DNA from: Chara braunii
Lineage: Eukaryota > Streptophyta > Charophyceae > Charales > Characeae
NCBI GenBank assembly: GCA_003427395.1
Contig: BFEA01000183.1
Span: 1,175,091-1,220,394, forward strand
Direction of reading: 5' to 3'
Length of the DNA: 45,304 nucleotides
Position 1 is the first letter of the stretch; the number at the start of each line of letters is the position of its first letter. The position numbers and the translations under genes are program-made. Positions 42,246 to 45,304 of the stretch are shown here, one piece after another. The notes below the pieces were generated by a model. That model had not been told where the DNA came from. It made no database searches and worked only from the letters and a program-made list of their open reading frames with translations.

Positions 42246-42427
42246 CTGTCCAATCCCCCACAAAAAACAAGATGCTTGCATTTAAAATCTCCGAGGCTTT
42301 GAACTGGTAGCAGATTGCTCTCCCAAAGCAAACATCACAATGGCATTGCGGCAGGAAAAATATATATACAGTAGATGACTTGTTGTGGCTTCACTCACAA
42401 AAACAAATACAACAGGTGATGGAACCC

Positions 42428-42510
<83 letters not shown>

Positions 42511-42555
42511 CAGGAACGGTGAAAAAAAGAGAAGGAACAAAAGACTACACCCCAC

Positions 42556-42645
<90 letters not shown>

Positions 42646-43813
42646 CGAGGCACCCCACCATGATGACACTATCTGATCAAAATGATCATGATGACAACGA
42701 TGACGACGATGATGAGGATGAAAGTTAAGGAGCACAATTTGCAAGCCAAGGTAAGATGATGATAGCGACACGACGATGGGGAACGATAACGGGCAGGAAA
42801 CGCACGACTGTGCCAGACTGTTTCGTTGGATTTCACGAACTCATCAGGTGGTTGAACCCTGACAGTCTGCCCACGATGCATTTGCGTGCATGCGTGCATG
42901 TGTGTGTGTGTCCGTGCGTGTGCTTGCAAGGTGGGGGGGAGACGTCGATGCGAGTGCGTGTTGTCTCATCGATGTCAGTGTTTGTTGTCTCATCCGCTAT
43001 ACCACGTGCATGTGCCCGCCCACTATGCACCGCCAAAAATATGTGCAGGAAAAAGGTCGAGCCACTACGCCCAATAGTGGTCCAGTCCCCACCGCCTGGA
43101 ACCAGTTTTCCTCCGGGCCTGGCAGCCCTAACTTCCGTTGGGCTGCAAACTTCTAATCTGGGCCCTAGGCCAACCAGTACCGAGCGAACGACCCGATCTT
43201 AAGATCTTAAGATAGAATGTCAATCCTGGCTGTGGCACTGTAGGACCACAGAAGGCCTGGATCGCCATGCAATCTCAAGATCTTAAACCACAAGTACACC
43301 GCCCATGCAAAATAAATTAATTGAAAACAAGTTTAAACGACTCATTCTGAAAAGATTGGGGGTGGGAGCAGGGTCAGCACACACACACACACAAAAAAAA
43401 AAAAAAGAAGCTGCAAATTCAGGAACGACGTCGGGGAAGGCCCTGAAGGAGGTGTGCTCACACTAGAACATTCAGGAACGAATCTAACCGTGCCTATGGC
43501 TTGTATTAGGTTTTGTTTTCTTTGTTGTTTATTCTTTTGTTTTCTTTTTGGCTCCCTCCGAGCGAGGCAGGGAGCACTGCAAGGACTTCTGACACCCTCT
43601 CAAAGAGGGAATATACTTCTGACACCTGTTAAATGCCCAGTTGGGCGATGTACATGTAAAACCAAGGATCCACAATGTGATGAAAAGGACTGAATGGACA
43701 ATGCAATGCACGTAGAATCTCAACAAGCAGTGTGCATTCTGATACATACAAAAATGGTGCTTTATAGCGCAGTGGAAGACTTAGATACAAGTCCTGACCT
43801 CACTGGCACTGAC
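42246..43813. other. Microsatellite-rich non-coding region
   Basis: In gene orientation this lies upstream of AspAT exon 42125-42245. It holds CT, CA and GA runs (42429-42641), a GAT/GAC-rich stretch (42660-42725), TG-rich sequence near 42895-42925 and a CA/A run near 43378-43407. No AspAT exon and no other gene is recognisable. Confidence 0.6.
42429..42641. repeat. Compound (CT)n-(CA)n-(GA)n microsatellite
   Basis: CT run 42430-42450, CA runs 42451-42471 and 42476-42508, and an uninterrupted AG/GA run 42559-42641 of about 83 bp. Long open frames over it on both strands are artefacts. Confidence 0.95.
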
Positions 43814-43930
43814 CTCTCTCACGTAGTACAAGATAGCGCAGCAGAATGCTAGAATACCAATGTTGAACCCAATCAATGTTGCAATGCAGACGAAACATAC
43901 ATCATCTTCATCACACGGTGTGAAGGAGGC
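43814..43930 (-). CDS. Possible orphan exon encoding a transmembrane segment
   Basis: On the minus strand CAG precedes 43930 and a GTCAGT-type donor follows 43814. They enclose 117 bp (39 codons, phase 0 on both sides) without a stop. The product has an acidic start (PCDEDD) and then a hydrophobic helix, VCIATLIGFNIGILAFCCAI, followed by LYYVRE. It loosely recalls a membrane helix of PDR-type ABC transporters, but this is weak. It could be a chance open stretch or a fragment of another gene. Confidence 0.2.
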
Positions 43931-44164
43931 CTGCCGCTACACACAGGAAGAATGCGCCAGGTCCTGATCATGCAAGATGAAGAGGAGGGGAACAGACGAA
44001 GAGGAGGGGGGATATGGGAAAGTCGTCAACACCAAGTCTTCGTTACAAGTCCCAAATAATCCCTCGTCAACATTTCTGAAGCCCAACATCGAGACTGGAT
44101 CCAAATGTCACCAAGCCCTCTCTCACTCGTAGTCTGCTAATGCAGTGAAGTCAGATAGCGAGAG
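43931..44164. other. Non-coding sequence
   Basis: Sequence between the possible exon and repeat B. It has GAAGAGGAGG-type purine runs near 43980-44020. Nothing further can be supported. Confidence 0.5.
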
Positions 44165-44201
44165 CGTGAGAGGGAGATGGTGGACTGAGAAGAGGAAGAA
44201 G

Positions 44202-44237
<36 letters not shown>

Positions 44238-44900
44238 GTGCCAGGTACTAACCTGTAAATTTGGCGCTGTGCTGCAGGTTCCTCAAAGACGAAGCTGGAG
44301 CTATGGCGCTGCACGTAAGTCTCCCTGGCCTCCGCCCAATCTCTCTCTCTAGTACTGCTCTAGCTCCTATGGCGCCCAGCGCTGAAGACTACTGCTAACG
44401 CTACTAGCGCCCAGCGCTGAAGACTACTGCTAACGCTACAACTACTCCTGCAGCGCTCCTCCAGAGTGCTGCTGCCGAATCCTGAAGACTACCTCCTGCC
44501 TCCTGAACTGCACGTGAAGTGCCTGGGAAGTACCTAGGAACTACCTGCAGCCTGCAGGGCGGGCCAGTCCTCTATAGTGCTGGCCCATCCAGGAGGCTGC
44601 TCTTGCCAATGCCGAAACGTGCCAGACCCTGGCGTTGAATCTCAACCAGGGGTTGTCTTGAAAAATAGGCCTGAAATGGCCTGCGCTAAAACCCTGGTTT
44701 GTTGCCTGAGTTTCAGGGTGGGTCAAACTGATGAGGGCCTGAAAATGGCCCTCAGTTTCAGGCTGAAAACGCTCAGGTCCGGAAAGGACCTGATTTAGCC
44801 CTAAACGACACAGGGCCTGTAGGCCATTGTTTTCAGGCTTTCATGCTGAAACGACACGGGGCCGGTAGGCCCTTGTTTTCAGGCTTTTGGCCTGGCAACG
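44165..44900 (+). repeat. Interspersed repeat B, right copy
   Basis: Direct-orientation match to 1230-1900: CT run (about 44210-44235), TACTAACCTGT, AAGACGAAGCTGGAG, AAGTCTCCCTGGCCTCCGCC, GGGCGGGCCAGTCC and GGAGGCTGCTCTTGCCAATGCC. GCTACTAGCGCCCAGCGCTG-type sequence is duplicated at about 44380-44430. Two 47-bp tail units are at 44807-44880. Confidence 0.75.
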
Positions 44901-45029
44901 TCACGGGCCTGAAAGTGGGCCCGTGCAGCCTGTTGCAGGCGCAGCATGTAACACACAGGTTAGATCATATATCTAACCGGTTTCACGTCCATATTGTTTT
45001 GTTTTGTTTTTTCGCTTTTCATTTCTGAA

Positions 45030-45304
45030 AGTAATGTCCGTGATGAATGCGGATGTGGCATACTGCGCATCCACACGGGCCTGCAAGGCATGACCAAACA
45101 AGTAAGGGCCCTACAGGCCCTGTGTCGTTTTCAGCCTGAAAGCCTGTAAACAAGGGCCTACAGGCCCTGTGTCGTTTTCAGCCTGAAAGCCTGAAAACAA
45201 GGGCCTACAGGCCCTGTGTCGTTTCAGCCTGAAAGCCTGAAAACGAGGGCCTACAGGCCCTGAGACGTTTCAGCCTAAAAGCCTGAAAACGAGGGCCATT
45301 TTCA
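45030..45304 (-). repeat. Inverted repeat-B tail with 47-bp units
   Basis: This is the reverse complement of the tail of repeat B: the GGATGTGGCATACTGC and GGGCCTGCAAGGC segments match 1929-1988 inverted. At least four 47-bp units (period 46-48) follow and run to the window end. With 44800-44900 it makes an inverted repeat with a spacer of about 130 bp. Confidence 0.82.

Noticed and set aside
42380-42771. Open frames across the CT/CA/GA microsatellite
   Set aside because: Translation gives only RE, SL and CV runs from dinucleotide repeats.
45100-45304. 47-bp regular units as a CRISPR array
   Set aside because: The units are nearly identical along their whole length with no unique spacers, no cas genes are present, and the context is eukaryotic.

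Overview
The window looks like a stretch of a large, repeat-rich nuclear genome from the green lineage. Three things point there. It holds two exons of a plant-type aspartate aminotransferase (AspAT). All of its LTR retrotransposons are Ty3/gypsy chromoviruses primed by initiator tRNA-Met. It also has long introns, many microsatellites, and traces of short-read assembly (single Ns and a Nextera mate-pair junction adapter). A charophyte such as Chara is a reasonable guess, but the sequence does not prove it. No prokaryotic gene organisation, rRNA, convincing tRNA or CRISPR array is present.

The only cellular gene I can support runs on the minus strand. One AspAT exon lies at 42125-42245 and the next at 11939-12102. 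Splice phase joins them exactly (phase 1, G + GT), so one intron of 30,022 bp separates them. Neither the exons before 42245 nor those after 11939 are in the window.

Layout: 1-960 is a purine-rich composite repeat. 1230-1990 is an interspersed repeat whose second copy lies at 44165-45304. 2096-2400 is a diverged repeat with a second copy at 11381-11640. 2785-11151 is a decayed chromovirus (RT1, plus strand) with both LTRs and a 5-bp target duplication. 11152-12102 is intron sequence and the AspAT exon. 12103-13344 is intron with a degenerate minisatellite. 13345-41401 is a three-level nest of retrotransposons. 41402-42245 is intron and the upstream AspAT exon. 42246-44164 is mostly microsatellite-rich non-coding DNA.

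The nest reads as follows. RT4 (minus strand) has its 5' LTR at 40062-41401, its internal region at 32256-40061, and a 3' LTR split into 31485-32255 and 13595-13823. That LTR is followed by a second primer-binding site and leader. RT3 (plus strand, 13824-31484) sits in the RT4 3' LTR. RT2 (plus strand, 13878-22510) sits in the RT3 5' LTR. The intact RT4 5' LTR serves as an empty-site reference for the RT3 insertion. Removing the three elements leaves an intron of about 2 kb, so the 30-kb length comes mainly from successive insertions.

Every element carries frameshifts, stops or lost catalytic residues, and none looks able to move by itself. RT2, the innermost, has the most similar LTRs and the fewest defects, as expected if it is the youngest.
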